Counted from the stretch's first letter, positions 11,462 to 23,100 are shown. The stretch is DNA of 64,000 nt from Psoroptes ovis (GCA_002943765.1 PQWQ01000038.1:239875-303874), one strand, 5' to 3'. Program-made: numbers and translations. Notes: generated by a model from the letters alone, not told the origin.

Positions 11462-12422
11462 ATGTTTTTAATGATGAAAATTTCGACCCTTTTGTTGGCC
11501 ATTATTATGGCGTGTTTGCCGCCACAGCTGCTAACCAGTGAATGGCATGACAAGGAAGCTCGTATCATGGGTGGTGAAGATGTCCAGCCAAATGAATATC
11601 CATGGATGGTTTATATGCAGCTTGTTTATTTACCATTACATGAATGGCAAAAACCAATGAATGATTCATGTGATGGTACCATTATCAATCGTCGATGGAT
11701 TATTAGCGCAGGTCATTGTTTCGCTCCGAATGGTTTCAATTTGACCAAGATTAATATATTTTTAGGCACACATAATGTAAGCGATGTCACTGAAATTCAT
11801 CGAAAAGTACTGACTGGTAAAAAGGTAATACCTTTAGACTGACAACGAATAAATTATTAAAATATTTTTATTATTATAAATAATGCATTAATAAGGCTAT
11901 TGTTCATGAAAAATATGATCATTGGAACATCAAGAATGATATTGCATTAATCGAATTGAATGAATTGATTCAATTCGATCAATATATATCACCAATTGAA
12001 TTGCCTGTAATAAACGAAGTGAACAATTATACGAATTGTATAACATTAGGATGGGGTAGAACTGGTCAATGTAATTAATTAATTAATTATAATGATTGAT
12101 TTAGTAATTTCAATTATTATTCATTCATTTAGTTCAACCACCTTCGAAAACATTGAAAAAAGTTCAACAAATTGTACAACCATTAAGTGAATGTCGAAAA
12201 CATTATGAAGATGTTGATCAAACACAAATATGTGCTGGACAATTGAATCAAGGACCATGTCCAGGTGATTCAGGTGGACCATTGCAATGTTTAATCGATG
12301 AAAAATGGACCTTGGAAGGTATCGTATCATATGGATCACCTAATTATACTGTAAATCCAGCTGTCTACACTAAAGTGTCATCATTTATTGATTGGATCAA
12401 CAAAACTATTCGATTAAACTGA
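11462..12422 (+). CDS. Secreted chymotrypsin-fold serine protease with atypical S1 region
   Basis: Exons 11462-11824, 11896-12070 and 12133-12422 encode 275 residues. Residues 1-26 form a signal peptide. A short propeptide ends at Arg34 before the mature start IMGGEDVQ. The triad is intact: His85 (SAGHC), Asp136 (NDIALIEL), Ser226 (GDSGGP). The residue six before the serine, chymotrypsin position 189, is Gly220 rather than Asp, so this is not a trypsin. The Cys normally at position 220 is missing from the SYGSPNYTVN loop, leaving the 191-equivalent Cys222 without its usual partner. Chymotrypsin- or elastase-like specificity is plausible. It is not a standard trypsin-type mite gut protease such as group 3. 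An AATAAA follows the stop codon directly. Confidence 0.85.
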
Positions 12423-12711
12423 AATAAATATGAAACGAAAAATGCGAGATCTTTTATTTTTTTTACTGTTTAATGTATTAATTAATTAATTAATTAAAAA
12501 GACAGACAGACAGACAAATCATGAATAGCTATGTGAATGAATGAATCAAATTAATCAATCAATCAATTAATCAATCGAATAAGTGGAATTAATTAAAAAT
12601 GATTATCCGAAGAAGAACCGAAATCCAAATGTAATGTAAATCAAATGAAATAAAGTGAATAAGAATGAATAAGACAGAACGATGGATGCAAATTAATTAG
12701 TTTAGATTAGA
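12423..12711. other. Convergent spacer with simple repeats
   Basis: Lies between the 3' ends of the protease (plus) and the hnRNP M-like gene (minus). A TTAA repeat followed by GACA repeats sits at about 12475-12516, and TCAA/TTAA-rich stretches follow. The first AATAAA is at 12423-12428, immediately after the protease stop. Confidence 0.6.
12475..12516. repeat. Compound microsatellite (TTAA)n-(GACA)n
   Basis: About five TTAA/ATTA repeats followed by four GACA repeats. No other function is visible. Confidence 0.8.
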
Positions 12712-14550
12712 TTAATAATAGAGACTGACTTCGATAGCACGATTATCGATTCGAATACCATTCATTAAATCGACTGCCCTTTGTGCATCACGTTCGGCAC
12801 CGAAACGAACAAGCGCAACACCATGACCTTTGATTTCAGCGAAACGAACTTCACCTACTTCATTGAAACGATCACGAAGATTTTGCCATGTAAAATTTGG
12901 TGGCAAATTACGTACGAAAATTGTATCGATTCCCATTGTTGGATATTTGTTTTCCTCACGATAATCACCACGTTGATCATATGTTGAATATGAACTAATC
13001 GAAGTATTTGCTGATGATTGGCCATACGGTAATGTTGATGCTGTTGGTGGTGGTGGTGGCGGAGGTGCAGTACCATAACTGGATGGAGCCATCATTTGAT
13101 TGGTATTCGGATAGGAAGCAGCCGGTTGAGCACTGCTATTACCATGTGCAACTGAACTAGAAAATCCATAACCACTGGTACTAGTGGGAGCAACTCCAGC
13201 GCCAGACGAAGCCATATCGGTATTGCTTGGTGGATAAACAGCTGATGATGATGATGGTGGTGGCGCAATAGTACCTGGACCATTGTTCGACAATTGAGCC
13301 AATGATTGTGTTAATGTTGGCAAATGACCGGCCAAATTGCTTAAAACATTAATGGCTGCCGAAGCAGCTGGTGGAATTACATTTGGTGATTGTTGTGGTG
13401 GTGGTGCTATTGCAGGTGGCATTGTTTGCGGCTGCATTACTGGTGTTGCGGTACTGACAATACTTTTAGCAATATTCAATGGTTGCCCATCAATACCGAG
13501 GCCTTTTCCAATACTTTCAAGACCTCTGGGCAATTTTGCAGGCAAACCATCTTTACCGAATGATTCTTCATTATCAAATTTATCCAAACGAACACTAAGA
13601 ATTCGATCATATAATTTTTGATTGTTAAACATTGAAATAGCTTGAACCGCTTCGACTGGATGTTCAAATTCAACAACACCGAAGCCTTTCGATTTGCCTT
13701 CACTGTCACAATACAATCGAACTTTAGTAATTTTGCCAGCCAATGCAAATATATCTTCCAATTTTCGTTCACTAACTTTATAATCTAAATTTGCAACAAA
13801 TATTCGATTGGTCAACGGTCCTTTGATGCCAAGTGAATTCAAAAATTGTGGACTAAGACCATAAGTTTGATAAGGACCAGTTGTCGAGGTCGATTCTGAA
13901 CCACCACCATTCGAATATCGATCCTCATAACGATCACGTCGGCGACTACGATCACGATGATTACGATCGTCTCTATCCGAAAGAATTAATCGTCCGAATC
14001 GATCACGATCAATGTCAAGGTCTTCTTTGACAACTAATTCTCTACCTTTATATTCGAAACGATTCAATGTATCGATGGCTTTCTTAGCCGAAGCAGAATC
14101 TTCAAATTCAACAAGACCACAACCACGTGGTTTGCCTTCTTCATTTTCGAATAATTGACAAAATCGAACATTTCCAACTTTTTCACGAAATAAATCTTTT
14201 AGTTCACCCCATTTAACATCGAATGGAATATTAGCAACATAAACACGTCGATGAATTCTGTTTGAACGATCTTCACGTGAACGTGTTGGAGAACGAGAAC
14301 GACGTCGTGAACGATTACGATCTCGATCACGACGGCTACCGCTACTGCTATTACTTCGAGAATTATTCAAATTATCTTTTGAACGATTAGCATCATTATT
14401 ACTATTATTACTTTTGGCTAAATCATTATTATTATTATTGTTGTTGGCTGATGATGATGATGTACCCGAATCATTTGTATTATCAATAGTTTGATTCGAT
14501 TCATTTTTCGATGAAACATTATTATCATTATTATTATTAGCGGTATCCAT
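12712..14550 (-). CDS. rump: hnRNP M / MYEF2 / rumpelstiltskin-type RNA-binding protein
   Basis: A single uninterrupted exon on the minus strand. The first ATG is at 14550 (an in-frame extension upstream has only a TTG), giving 612 residues. Order: an Asn/Ser-rich acidic N-terminus, an Arg/Ser/Asp-rich stretch (residues about 72-97), RRM1 (about 102-178, RVYVANIPFDVKW and GLVEFEDSASAKKA), an RD-rich linker, RRM2 (about 248-325, RIFVANLDYKVSERKLEDIF), a Pro/Ser/Gln/Gly-rich linker, and RRM3 at the extreme C-terminus (about 540-612, TIFVRNLPPNFTW). The NIPFDVKW motif, three RRMs with the last terminal, and the overall length are those of hnRNP M. Family roles are splicing control and, in Drosophila, mRNA localisation. 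It is divergently arranged with the gene at 14848. Confidence 0.9.
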   Translation of the reverse strand: MDTANNNNDNNVSSKNESNQTIDNTNDSGTSSSSANNNNNNNDLAKSNNSNNDANRSKDNLNNSRSNSSSGSRRDRDRNRSRRRSRSPTRSREDRSNRIHRRVYVANIPFDVKWGELKDLFREKVGNVRFCQLFENEEGKPRGCGLVEFEDSASAKKAIDTLNRFEYKGRELVVKEDLDIDRDRFGRLILSDRDDRNHRDRSRRRDRYEDRYSNGGGSESTSTTGPYQTYGLSPQFLNSLGIKGPLTNRIFVANLDYKVSERKLEDIFALAGKITKVRLYCDSEGKSKGFGVVEFEHPVEAVQAISMFNNQKLYDRILSVRLDKFDNEESFGKDGLPAKLPRGLESIGKGLGIDGQPLNIAKSIVSTATPVMQPQTMPPAIAPPPQQSPNVIPPAASAAINVLSNLAGHLPTLTQSLAQLSNNGPGTIAPPPSSSSAVYPPSNTDMASSGAGVAPTSTSGYGFSSSVAHGNSSAQPAASYPNTNQMMAPSSYGTAPPPPPPPTASTLPYGQSSANTSISSYSTYDQRGDYREENKYPTMGIDTIFVRNLPPNFTWQNLRDRFNEVGEVRFAEIKGHGVALVRFGAERDAQRAVDLMNGIRIDNRAIEVSLYY

Positions 14551-14847
14551 AATTAAATCGATACAATTCGACAATCAAATTGAATAAATAAGACGACCGG
14601 TCAAATGAAGCAATTTCGAAAAATAAAGAAACAAAAACACATTCAAAATGGCGATAAACAAGCAAATGTGTATGAGGTTGCTGTATTGTGTGTGTTTGTG
14701 TAATGTATATGAATGCTCAATTGTGAGCAATCAATTTCTATTTCTACCTAATACGATCAACTCAGTCGAAATGGTCAATTTTATTAAAAAAAAAACTATT
14801 TTTGTTCCATAAATCAATTGTCAATTCTGAATACATATGATTGCAAA

Positions 14848-15528
14848 ATGTCCAAACGAAAAATTTATGATGAATCATCTGATGATGATGATTTAGATGA
14901 ACTGGGATTATTGATCGAAGAAGATGATAATCGTCAAAAATCAAGCAACAATCATCGGCTACAATTGTCAAACATGTCAGCTGTGAATGAACAAGATTTA
15001 GCGGCTCATTATTTTCAAAAACTTGATCAAATAACGGCAAAATATTGTCGAAAAAATTCTAAAGACGATAATGTGGTAGATTTAAGAAAGTTTGATACTG
15101 CCAAAAGCTCACCAAAACGCATCAAAAAACAAAAAATTCTCAAAGAAACAACATTTCATCATGATCAGCAATCAGATGTGGAAGAATTTGAAAATTTTGG
15201 CCCCAGCGATTCAGATGTCAGTGAATCGATAGAATCTGAATCATCTGTAAATGATGATAACAGCGATGATGATGGCAGTATCAACAGTATTAACGCAGTT
15301 TATGATGATGATGATAATGATAATGACCAAAACATCATCGACATTAATAATGAAATTGACGATATAGACCCCATTGAAATAGCCGATCATACCACGGATC
15401 TAGTGTCTGATGAAACTGATCAAGATGTTCGACAATCTCTCAAGAATATTATTGAACCATTTTTAGATTCTACTCCACAATCGTTTTCTTGTAACATTTT
15501 TAATAAGCTTTTTGGTGTCCAAAAATAA
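14848..15528 (+). CDS. Acidic, Asp/Ser-rich protein of unknown function
   Basis: A single exon starting at the first ATG (14848) encodes 226 residues. It opens MSKRKIYDESSDDDDLDEL, has a short basic segment (SPKRIKKQKILK, residues about 88-99, a possible nuclear signal), a long Asp/Ser/Asn-rich acidic middle, and a more ordered end (RQSLKNIIEPFLDS...IFNKLFGVQK). No family was recognised. It shares a 297-bp divergent promoter region with the hnRNP M-like gene. Acidic nuclear or chromatin-associated function is only a guess from composition. Confidence 0.6.
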   Translation: MSKRKIYDESSDDDDLDELGLLIEEDDNRQKSSNNHRLQLSNMSAVNEQDLAAHYFQKLDQITAKYCRKNSKDDNVVDLRKFDTAKSSPKRIKKQKILKETTFHHDQQSDVEEFENFGPSDSDVSESIESESSVNDDNSDDDGSINSINAVYDDDDNDNDQNIIDINNEIDDIDPIEIADHTTDLVSDETDQDVRQSLKNIIEPFLDSTPQSFSCNIFNKLFGVQK

Positions 15529-15833
15529 ATTTTTAAAAAAATTTGAATACGTTGTTTATGAATTAGACGAAAAAAAACTTATTTCATTTACTTTTGTTTA
15601 TATTTTTTTTATCAAATTACTCTTGATCATTTTGATTTTGTGATATATCTTAAATCAAATATATAACTAACACCATTTATAAGTTGATTACAACTTTAGA
15701 TTTTTTCAAATTGATTTAATTAAAAGCAAAGAAATACAAAAATTCTCGAAATTCAAATATATTTAAGCTTTTCGCATTGATTTTTGTATTGATTGATCGA
15801 TCGATGTGATAAACGTTGGACGAAATTATACGA
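15529..15833. other. Short spacer before UBE2J2
   Basis: Very AT-rich, with poly-A/T runs and the GATTGATCGATCGATGTG stretch just upstream of the UBE2J2 start. No gene seen. Confidence 0.4.
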
Positions 15834-16710
15834 ATGGCCACTACAAATGGTGTACGTAAAAATGCTCAAAATAATTCGAAAAAAATAATTAATTCATGGC
15901 GAAGATTGAAACAAGATTATATGATGATCATCAAAGATCCAGTTCCTTATGTTTCGGTAGCTCCATTAGAAAATGATATACTTGAATGGTTAGTTAGTCC
16001 ATTTGTTCCCTGTTAATCCATCATTTCAATTGTTTTCAATCCATTAGGCACTATGTTATTCGTGGACCAGAAAACAGTGTATACAGCGGTGGTATCTATC
16101 ATGGAAAACTAAAATTCCCGATCGATTATCCATTTAGGCCACCTTCAATTTATATGATAACACCGAGTGGCCGTTTCAAGACTAATACACGTTTATGTTT
16201 AAGTTTTTCCGATTTTCATCCAGACACTTGGAATCCAACTTGGAGTCTTTCAACTATTCTTACTGGTTTGCTCAGTTTTATGCTTGAAGAACATAATGCT
16301 GTTGGATCGTTACAAGCATCGGACAGTGTACGACGAATGTTGGCCAAAAAAAGCATTCAATTTAATTTAAATGATTCCACATTTGTGCAGTTATTTCCTG
16401 ATATAGTTCAAGTAAGTTTTCCTACCACCGATCACTGATTATAATAATGACTATATTATTTATGATTATTTAGGAAATCAAATGCAATTTAGAACAACAA
16501 ATGAAAACATCCGAAGCAATCAGCGATCTAAGCTCAACGAATCATTCGAATAATCGTTCAGTGAATGGACAACAATTTAGACGTGTTTTATGGTCATTTG
16601 TTTACAATCTGATCGCTTTATTCATTGTGATTTTATTCGCTTATGTTGTGCAATGGGTCCTGACTGAAAACAACAGCAGTAACAACCATAACACCAATCA
16701 TTCACACTAA
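15834..16710 (+). CDS. UBE2J2: Ubiquitin-conjugating enzyme E2 J2 (UBC6-type, tail-anchored, ER)
   Basis: Exons 15834-15988, 16048-16411 and 16474-16710 encode 251 residues. The UBC fold covers about residues 18-130, with YSGGIYHGKLKFPIDYPFRP, the substrate-loop motif PPSIYMITPSGRF, and the catalytic Cys102 in NTRLCLSFSDFHPDTWNP, the signature of the J2/Ubc6 branch. A single hydrophobic segment near the C-terminus (SFVYNLIALFIVILFAYVVQ) followed by a short polar tail is a tail anchor. The family acts at the cytosolic face of the ER in ERAD. Length agrees with vertebrate UBE2J2. It is convergent with RpL22, 85 bp between stop codons. Confidence 0.93.
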
Positions 16711-16795
16711 TCACATCTGTATTGATTCATATGATAATAAACCATTTTTATTATTGATATTCAAAAGAATAAATTTGAAAAATTTAAATTAATCA

Positions 16796-17435
16796 TTAAT
16801 CATTATCTTCTTCTTCTTCAGCATCTTCATTGTTAATCTGGAAATAACGTAGTTCGAACGCCTCTTTGGATGTGGCAATCACCCGAATCCAATCTCGAAG
16901 ATTATTCTTTTTCAAATATTTTTTAGTCAAATATTTAAGATAACGTTTCGAAAACGGTATGGTTGTAGTGATCAATATTTTCAATTTATTTCGTTCAACA
17001 GTGACGGCCGTACCAAGATTACCAGTTTTACCATTGACTTTGATTCTTTCTTTTAAAAATGATTCCTATTCATTGAAAATTGAGGATCATATTAATTGAT
17101 TAATGCTTGTGTTGGTGCAAAACTTGAATGTGATTCTCACAGAATCAATTATCAATCAAGTCTACACTCGATGCATCGATGTCAGTGAGCAAAATCATAA
17201 ATCAATAATAATAATGATTAACTTACAAAATCCGTGGCGTTCATGATACCATCATCTACTGGCTTGGTACAATCAATCGAAAATTTTAATGCAACTTTTT
17301 TCGATTTTTTTCCACCAGCACCTTTGGCTTTCAATTGGACATTTTGTTTACCTTTTTTCGCTTTCTGCAATTGTTTAAAATGAAAATTTATTACCTTAAT
17401 CATTCGATTAATCAGTGATCACTTACCACAGCCAT
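16796..17435 (-). CDS. RpL22: 60S ribosomal protein L22 (eL22)
   Basis: Minus-strand exons are 17435-17427 (only Met-Ala-Val), 17364-17227 and 17065-16796, all phase 0, giving 138 residues. Diagnostic segments are FSIDCTKPVDDGIMNATDF in exon 2 and PFSKRYLKYLTKKYLKKNNL plus ELRYFQIN in exon 3. The tail is acidic (EDAEEEEDND), as in animal L22. The N-terminal Lys-rich extension is short compared with the long Drosophila one. A nine-base coding first exon is typical for ribosomal protein genes. The second intron (17066-17226, 161 bp) is more than twice the local norm. A 16-base pyrimidine tract lies upstream (see 17525). Confidence 0.95.
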
Positions 17436-17817
17436 TGTTAAAATATTAATTTAACTTTGAAATTAATCAAATTTAGTTCATAAAACGTAAGATGTGCGTA
17501 AACACGTGAATGATGAATGTTTACGAGAAAGGAAAAGGAACACTTCGTAAGCTTACGACGAGCATCAATATACGCATGCGTCGTTTGATTTTTGTTGTTT
17601 TTTAGGCTTCGAACACTATTACAACACAAGTAAACCATACTATGTGCATATAGTTTTTTGTAGTTTTCGGCGCAAATCAATCGTGTATATAAACAGCTCA
17701 AATGAAGTATACTAATATATGTGTAGCCACAATTGATTAGTTTTGTTGAATTTTGAATATTTTTTGGACAAAATTTTCCTGAAAATAATGAAAATATGCA
17801 AATAGACCATAAACAAA
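17436..17817. other. Divergent promoter region RpL22 / coiled-coil gene
   Basis: 382 bp separate the two divergent start codons. It contains the pyrimidine tract of the RpL22 strand (17525-17540), a CACGTG E-box at 17503-17508, and a CGCATGCG palindrome near 17573. It is less AT-rich than neighbouring spacers. Confidence 0.5.
17525..17540 (-). promoter_or_regulatory. Pyrimidine tract, candidate TCT/5'TOP initiator of RpL22
   Basis: On the minus strand this reads TTCCTTTTCCTTTCTC, 16 uninterrupted pyrimidines about 90-105 bp before the RpL22 start codon. Animal ribosomal protein genes start transcription in such tracts (TCT motif, 5'TOP). The exact start site is inferred, not shown. It could also be the polypyrimidine tract of a 5' UTR intron. 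Confidence 0.45.
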
Positions 17818-18928
17818 ATGACAACAACAGGTAATAACGACCTTAATCAATGAGTTAATTTCAAATTTTTATCAATTTTTTTCGTTTTCATTCGAAACAG
17901 ATCAATCGAAATCAATGTTATCCATTGGACTTGATGATATAAGTAGTTTTGATTCATCAACCGATGATGATATTATTCCAATGCAATCGAATCGTAGAAA
18001 GAAAAAAAATGTTTTACGTCGAAAGTAATTGATTAATTCATTGAAGTATTTAATTTTTAAAATTTTTAAATTTCAAATTTTCTTAATGAAAATAGTCGTA
18101 ATAATAGATCGTCGACCACCTTGTCATCATCGTCATCTTCATTTTTGAAAAATTCATATTCATTCGGGCTGTTTACATTGTTGAAATTTATGTTTATAAT
18201 ACTCATAATCATATCAATAATCATCGGTGCTTTCATCTTACACAGTCTTTCCAAACGAATCGATTCTTTGCAGATTTCCTTGAGTCAAAGTGAGTAATAT
18301 TCAATGAATGACCATTCTTATCTCATTCAATCATCATTTTTTTCACAGTTCAATCAAGCAATCCGAATCTTCCAGATGATTTACATGCATTACATGTCAA
18401 ATTTGAATCATTAGAACAAGAAAGTAAAAGTTTACGAACCGAATTGAATGATTTACGAATGATATCATCGAATCGAACTGATCAAAATGCTCAAATACAT
18501 CGAAAACTGCAGCAATTGAGTCAATCGATCCAAACTGGATCAAGTAACATTAGTCGTTTGACTGGTGACGTTGAAAATTTGAAATTGGTAAGGTTTTCAA
18601 TGATTTAATCAATAATCCATTTCTAATCGGTTTCTTTCATCGATATTCGTAGATGATCAATGATCTAAATGGTCTTTCATCGACTTTCAATGATTCTCAA
18701 ATGATAAAACTTGAAAATGATTTGCAACAATTGAAACAAAATTTTGAATTTTTGAAAAATAATCAATCAATTTGGAGCTCAAACATCGAACAAATAATGA
18801 TGAATTTGATGCAAAACAATTTATTTAAACTTAATGGAACGCTCAATAATCTAAATCGGCCATTAGCTCAACAATTCAATAATATAAAATCATTTGAATC
18901 GAATGCCAGCGCAATGAATCATATGTAA
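17818..18928 (+). CDS. Type II membrane coiled-coil protein (IKBIP/EFCAB14-like)
   Basis: Five exons (17818-17830, 17901-18024, 18096-18289, 18349-18587, 18653-18928) keep one frame for 281 residues. The N-terminus is Ser/Asp-rich with a basic cluster (NRRKKKNVLRR). A single hydrophobic helix spans about residues 69-94 (LKFMFIILIIISIIIGAFIL). The remaining roughly 185 residues are Leu/Gln/Asn-rich heptad-like coiled coil with several N-x-S/T sites, consistent with a lumenal or extracellular stalk. This layout recalls IKBIP and EFCAB14, but no EF-hand is present and the similarity is mainly compositional. It is convergent with the elongase gene (96 bp apart). Confidence 0.7.
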
Positions 18929-19024
18929 ATAGAACTACATGACTAATTGACTTGTAATCTAGTCATTTTATTGAATGATGATTAATCAATCTTATTGTTT
19001 ATAATATATTTGATCGGATTCAAT

Positions 19025-19886
19025 CTATTTATTATTTGTGTATGAATCCGTGTATGAATGTTTGTAAAAATTACCAAACAAAATCAAGTAAATAATGGCT
19101 TGTGATATGATAAGCATACGAAATAATTTTGGATAATTTTCATGATAAACATTAAGACATAAACCATATGAACCAAGTATCAGAAATTGTATTAATTGAA
19201 TTATGGTAACATAACGTTTAAATGATCGATTATGATGACGACGATTATTATGTGTAAACAATGACAATAGGTAATAACTGTACATGAATATATGACAAAA
19301 AGAATTGAGCATAGCAAACAATCCCAGTGCTGGCATTGTTGGACTCATCTATGATTCAAATTAAAGTATCAAAAGTGAATTAAATCAAATAATCAATGCT
19401 TTTTTTAAAGCATATACATACCCAATTCGCCAGCCATCCGACTATTGGGACCGATACATGATGATATACATGCAATACGGTAATATGTTCTTGCTTTTTA
19501 CGAAGTATTAGAAAAGCTGTATCGAAATAATCGAAAAATTTACTCATTTGATAATAATAATACAGCCGAACAATGTTGGTAGCTCGTTCACCATAATCGT
19601 TCGGTGAAGGAAAGCGAAAATTGAACAAATCTCGGCCATAATTGATCCACCAAAATGAATGGTAAAAAAAATACAAATTCACCACGATCAATGACAAATT
19701 GTATGCAAACATTGGCCAACGAATAACGAATGGTTTTCGATGTTGCATCCATTTCTTGCCAAAATGAATGGCCAAAAGGTAAGTGATCGATATTATGAGC
19801 AGCTTGTATGGACCATTGTGCATAAGCCAATCATTGACCACACGTTGATCACAGTGATAGTTCCACCAAGAGTGACTAGTGATCAT
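19025..19886 (-). CDS. Very-long-chain fatty acid elongase (ELOVL family)
   Basis: Minus-strand exons 19886-19422 and 19348-19025 are joined in phase 0 and encode 262 residues. Family motifs are present in order: KFFDYFDTAFLILRKK, the catalytic histidine box HVYHH, and NSFCHIFMYSYYLLS. About six to seven hydrophobic helices are visible. The C-terminus (NFYKHSYTDSYTNNK) is short and lacks a clear dilysine ER signal. ELOVL proteins catalyse the condensation of malonyl-CoA with long-chain acyl-CoA in the ER. The N-terminus (WWNYHCDQRVVNDW) starts where family members usually do, so the start looks complete. Subfamily was not assigned. Confidence 0.9.
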
Positions 19887-19889
19887 ATT

Positions 19890-19906
19890 GTGTGTGTGTG
19901 TGTGTG
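19890..19906. repeat. (GT)n microsatellite upstream of the elongase
   Basis: An uninterrupted GT dinucleotide run a few bases upstream of the elongase start codon, so probably in its 5' UTR or core promoter. Confidence 0.85.
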
Positions 19907-20136
19907 TTGGCGTAACTGCACTTTTGGTCCATTTATTTATTATTTATTTGTTCCTGAGTAAAATAACGAATGAATCGATTTGCTGCAAATCGGTTGCCAT
20001 AACACAGAGACTATTGATCGGTGGGTCTTAAAATGCATTTAATGCACAGAAGAAAATGTGTTCGTTTTTTTATTTATTTATTTATTACAAAAATAAGAAA
20101 TCAAGTATCAAATCATCGCTGTGTAATATTATGTTC

Positions 20137-23100
20137 TCATTCGGCAATGAAACTTTGAACATATTTACGAATCGAACTAATCCAATTAACATAATATGCC
20201 CGGTGTGGACTGAATTCATATTCTTCAGTTTCAGTATAATCATTGTATGTATAACTGAATTGTGCTTTGTTACTATCTTCTGGTTTGTTTACTTTCAATT
20301 TGAAATCAAATACATCAGCATCCAAACTGAAAGCTTTACGTGGAATGCCTTTCACATCGATCGAATATTGTCGTCCATCATCTTTAAGTTTACCATTGCC
20401 AATGATTTTATAGCGAACACCTGGTTCATATTCAATGTCGGTGTGTTTTTCAAAATGAATACCATCATAATCCAATTTGAACACTTTAAGTGGTGAAAGT
20501 CGATCATATTTCATGCTCATTTTTACACGTGGTGTTTCCAACATCAGATTCGATGGTACTTTACGCGATAGAACACCTTCCAATTTACCGTTTTCACTTT
20601 TAACTGGTTCGATCAAGATTTTGCCATCTTCATAACGATAAGTGGATTCAATTTCAAAGTCTGATTGTCGGCCTTTGATATGAATTTTGCCTTCTCTAAT
20701 GGTACCTTCGGCATGACCTTCAATCAATGTACCATCGATATCCAAGCGAAGTTGGTCACCTTGTCGTGAATAATGGATTTTCGATTTATAATCAGGCATA
20801 GTGATTTCGGCTAAAATATCTGATGATCGTAATGAAAGATCGATATCGGTTTTGTATTCACGGTTTTCACGTTTGGTGTATTGATGCCATGATAAACGTG
20901 GATTCAATAAGGTTGCCGATAATTCACCATCATGGAACAGGTTGTATTTTTTCGAATCAACTTTAAGGGCTACGGTTTTGGTGACTGGTGTTATCAAATC
21001 CAAAGTTACATCGATTTCTCCATCAGCTTTGGTCACTAAATGTAATGTTGATGGGTCTAACAATGAAAGGTGAAGATTACCCTGTTGTTTGAATCATGAT
21101 CAAAAATGATTAGTTGATCATCTATTAAATCAGTAAAACTACGATATGACTTACACTTTTGAGATATGCATTTTCATTGCCTTTAAGTGTAATGTCCCGG
21201 TAACGTAATGGTTCTCGTTTCATTTCCAAATCATATTCTCTATCGGCCATCATCAGTTTCATTGTAGCATGACGTGGATTTAATAAATTATCGGAATCGA
21301 ACACAATTTTTCGATCATTACGACGATAATTCCAATGTGTTTTACCACCTTTATGAATGGTTACGGAATTTTCATAAAATGGTTCACCATTTCTTTCAAC
21401 AACCGAATTCATCGAGTAGATGTCATTTTCTTTTTTCACTTCAATCTGATAACGTTTCTTGTCATCTGAATCGGAAAATGTCACTTCTGCATCGCTTTTC
21501 GCCAAGAAAGTACTGGTCGGTTTGGTCATTCTGTGAATTTTCATGAATTTTTGTGATTAGTGAATCGGTGCATTCGAAATATAAGCATCAAATAATGTAT
21601 TGAAACTTACTCTGATTTGTGATTGATGAAAATTTTCTTGTCATCTTTGGACAGAGTGATTTTACCGGCATATTTTTGTGGTTCAGTTTGTTTCAATTCA
21701 CTATCATAGCCGTAAGTACTGCCTTTGATTTTCAAATGTGCATGCATTTTTGAATCTACAGGTGAACCATTATTTTTATAATCGATAACACCTTCAACAT
21801 CTTCAGCATTCATTTCGGCTGCACGTTTCGATCGATCTTTACCGGTTAATTTGTATTGCAACTCAATCGGTGTACCTTTGTTACTTTCATATTTAAATTC
21901 CGATTGTAAATCGTAATCAATGTCAAGATCGTTGGCCAACAATTTGATATCACTTTTACCATTTGCTTTGAATGGTCGTACTTCTTCGACATCCATTTGT
22001 GTGTGTCGCATAAATTGGAATTTATGATCAAGATCTCGGCCAAATTCTGCACCTAAATCAATTTCCATCACTTTAAATGGTCGATATTTGAATTGTACAT
22101 TGAATTTATGATTTAATAATGGCAAACGGCTGGACATATATTTCGATCGATATTCCATGCTGCTATTTTTCTCTTTCGATGATCGTTTCAAATTGAATGC
22201 AAATTCATTTTCATATTCAACAGTGCTCGGCTGTTCTTCACCATCGAATTGATATTCAAGATTGAATCGGTTTTTACGTAGATTAGTTTCTTTATCATGT
22301 TCGAATGTACCGGTCATTTTGGCTTTCATAAATTCGGGGAAATCCATGTTCATTTTCAAATGATTTTTATCCGCTTGCAGCGTGAATTCAGTACTGAATT
22401 CATGTTCAGGTGATTTAAGGGTAACCTTGTACAGTTCACCTTTGGTCACTTCCAATTCAGCTTTAGCTTTTTTGTTTGTCGGTGAACCTACGGCTGTCAA
22501 TTCGGCTAAATATCGGCGAGTTTTGTCTTCAGTTTCGGCTTTCAATAATAATTCCAAGGCTGTAACCTCTTTTTCTGGTTTTACAATGTAATATTCGACA
22601 TTCGGGAAGATTAATCCTTTGATGTGTGATGCTTTACGGCAGTATTGCAGTACTAAATATTCAAAAATACAGGTCAAATATCAATTCAATTCTATAGTCT
22701 ACTAATTGTTACTTACAGAAAAACGAATGACATCGGTCTGATTGTTCATCGGGTGTAATTTCATTTTCATAATTTTTCTCTTCACCTGTTGAACGTTTTT
22801 CTCGAAGTGATTGTTGGAAACGGGCCACAGTATGTCGATCCATATCTTTACTATTGAATCGAAGTAACAATGAATGATCTTGTTTTTGAATGTCCATATC
22901 GAGCAATGGAGTGTAGGCTAATTTTCCATCATATTCATAACCGAATTTATTATCTTTGACCATTAATTTCATTTTGCCATAGATACCGCCAACAACACCA
23001 CCATTAAGTTTGATGTGTCGATCACCTTTTTCACCACTAAATTGACCATCATATCTGATGAGGAAATTGTCACCGAATTTATAAATCATCGGTAACCCTG

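Noticed and set aside
17438..17827. 129-codon minus-strand frame upstream of RpL22
   Set aside because: Overlaps the divergent promoter and the first exon of the coiled-coil gene. Low-complexity translation with no family.
20056..20496. 146-codon plus-strand frame
   Set aside because: Antisense shadow of the last exon of the lipid transfer protein gene.
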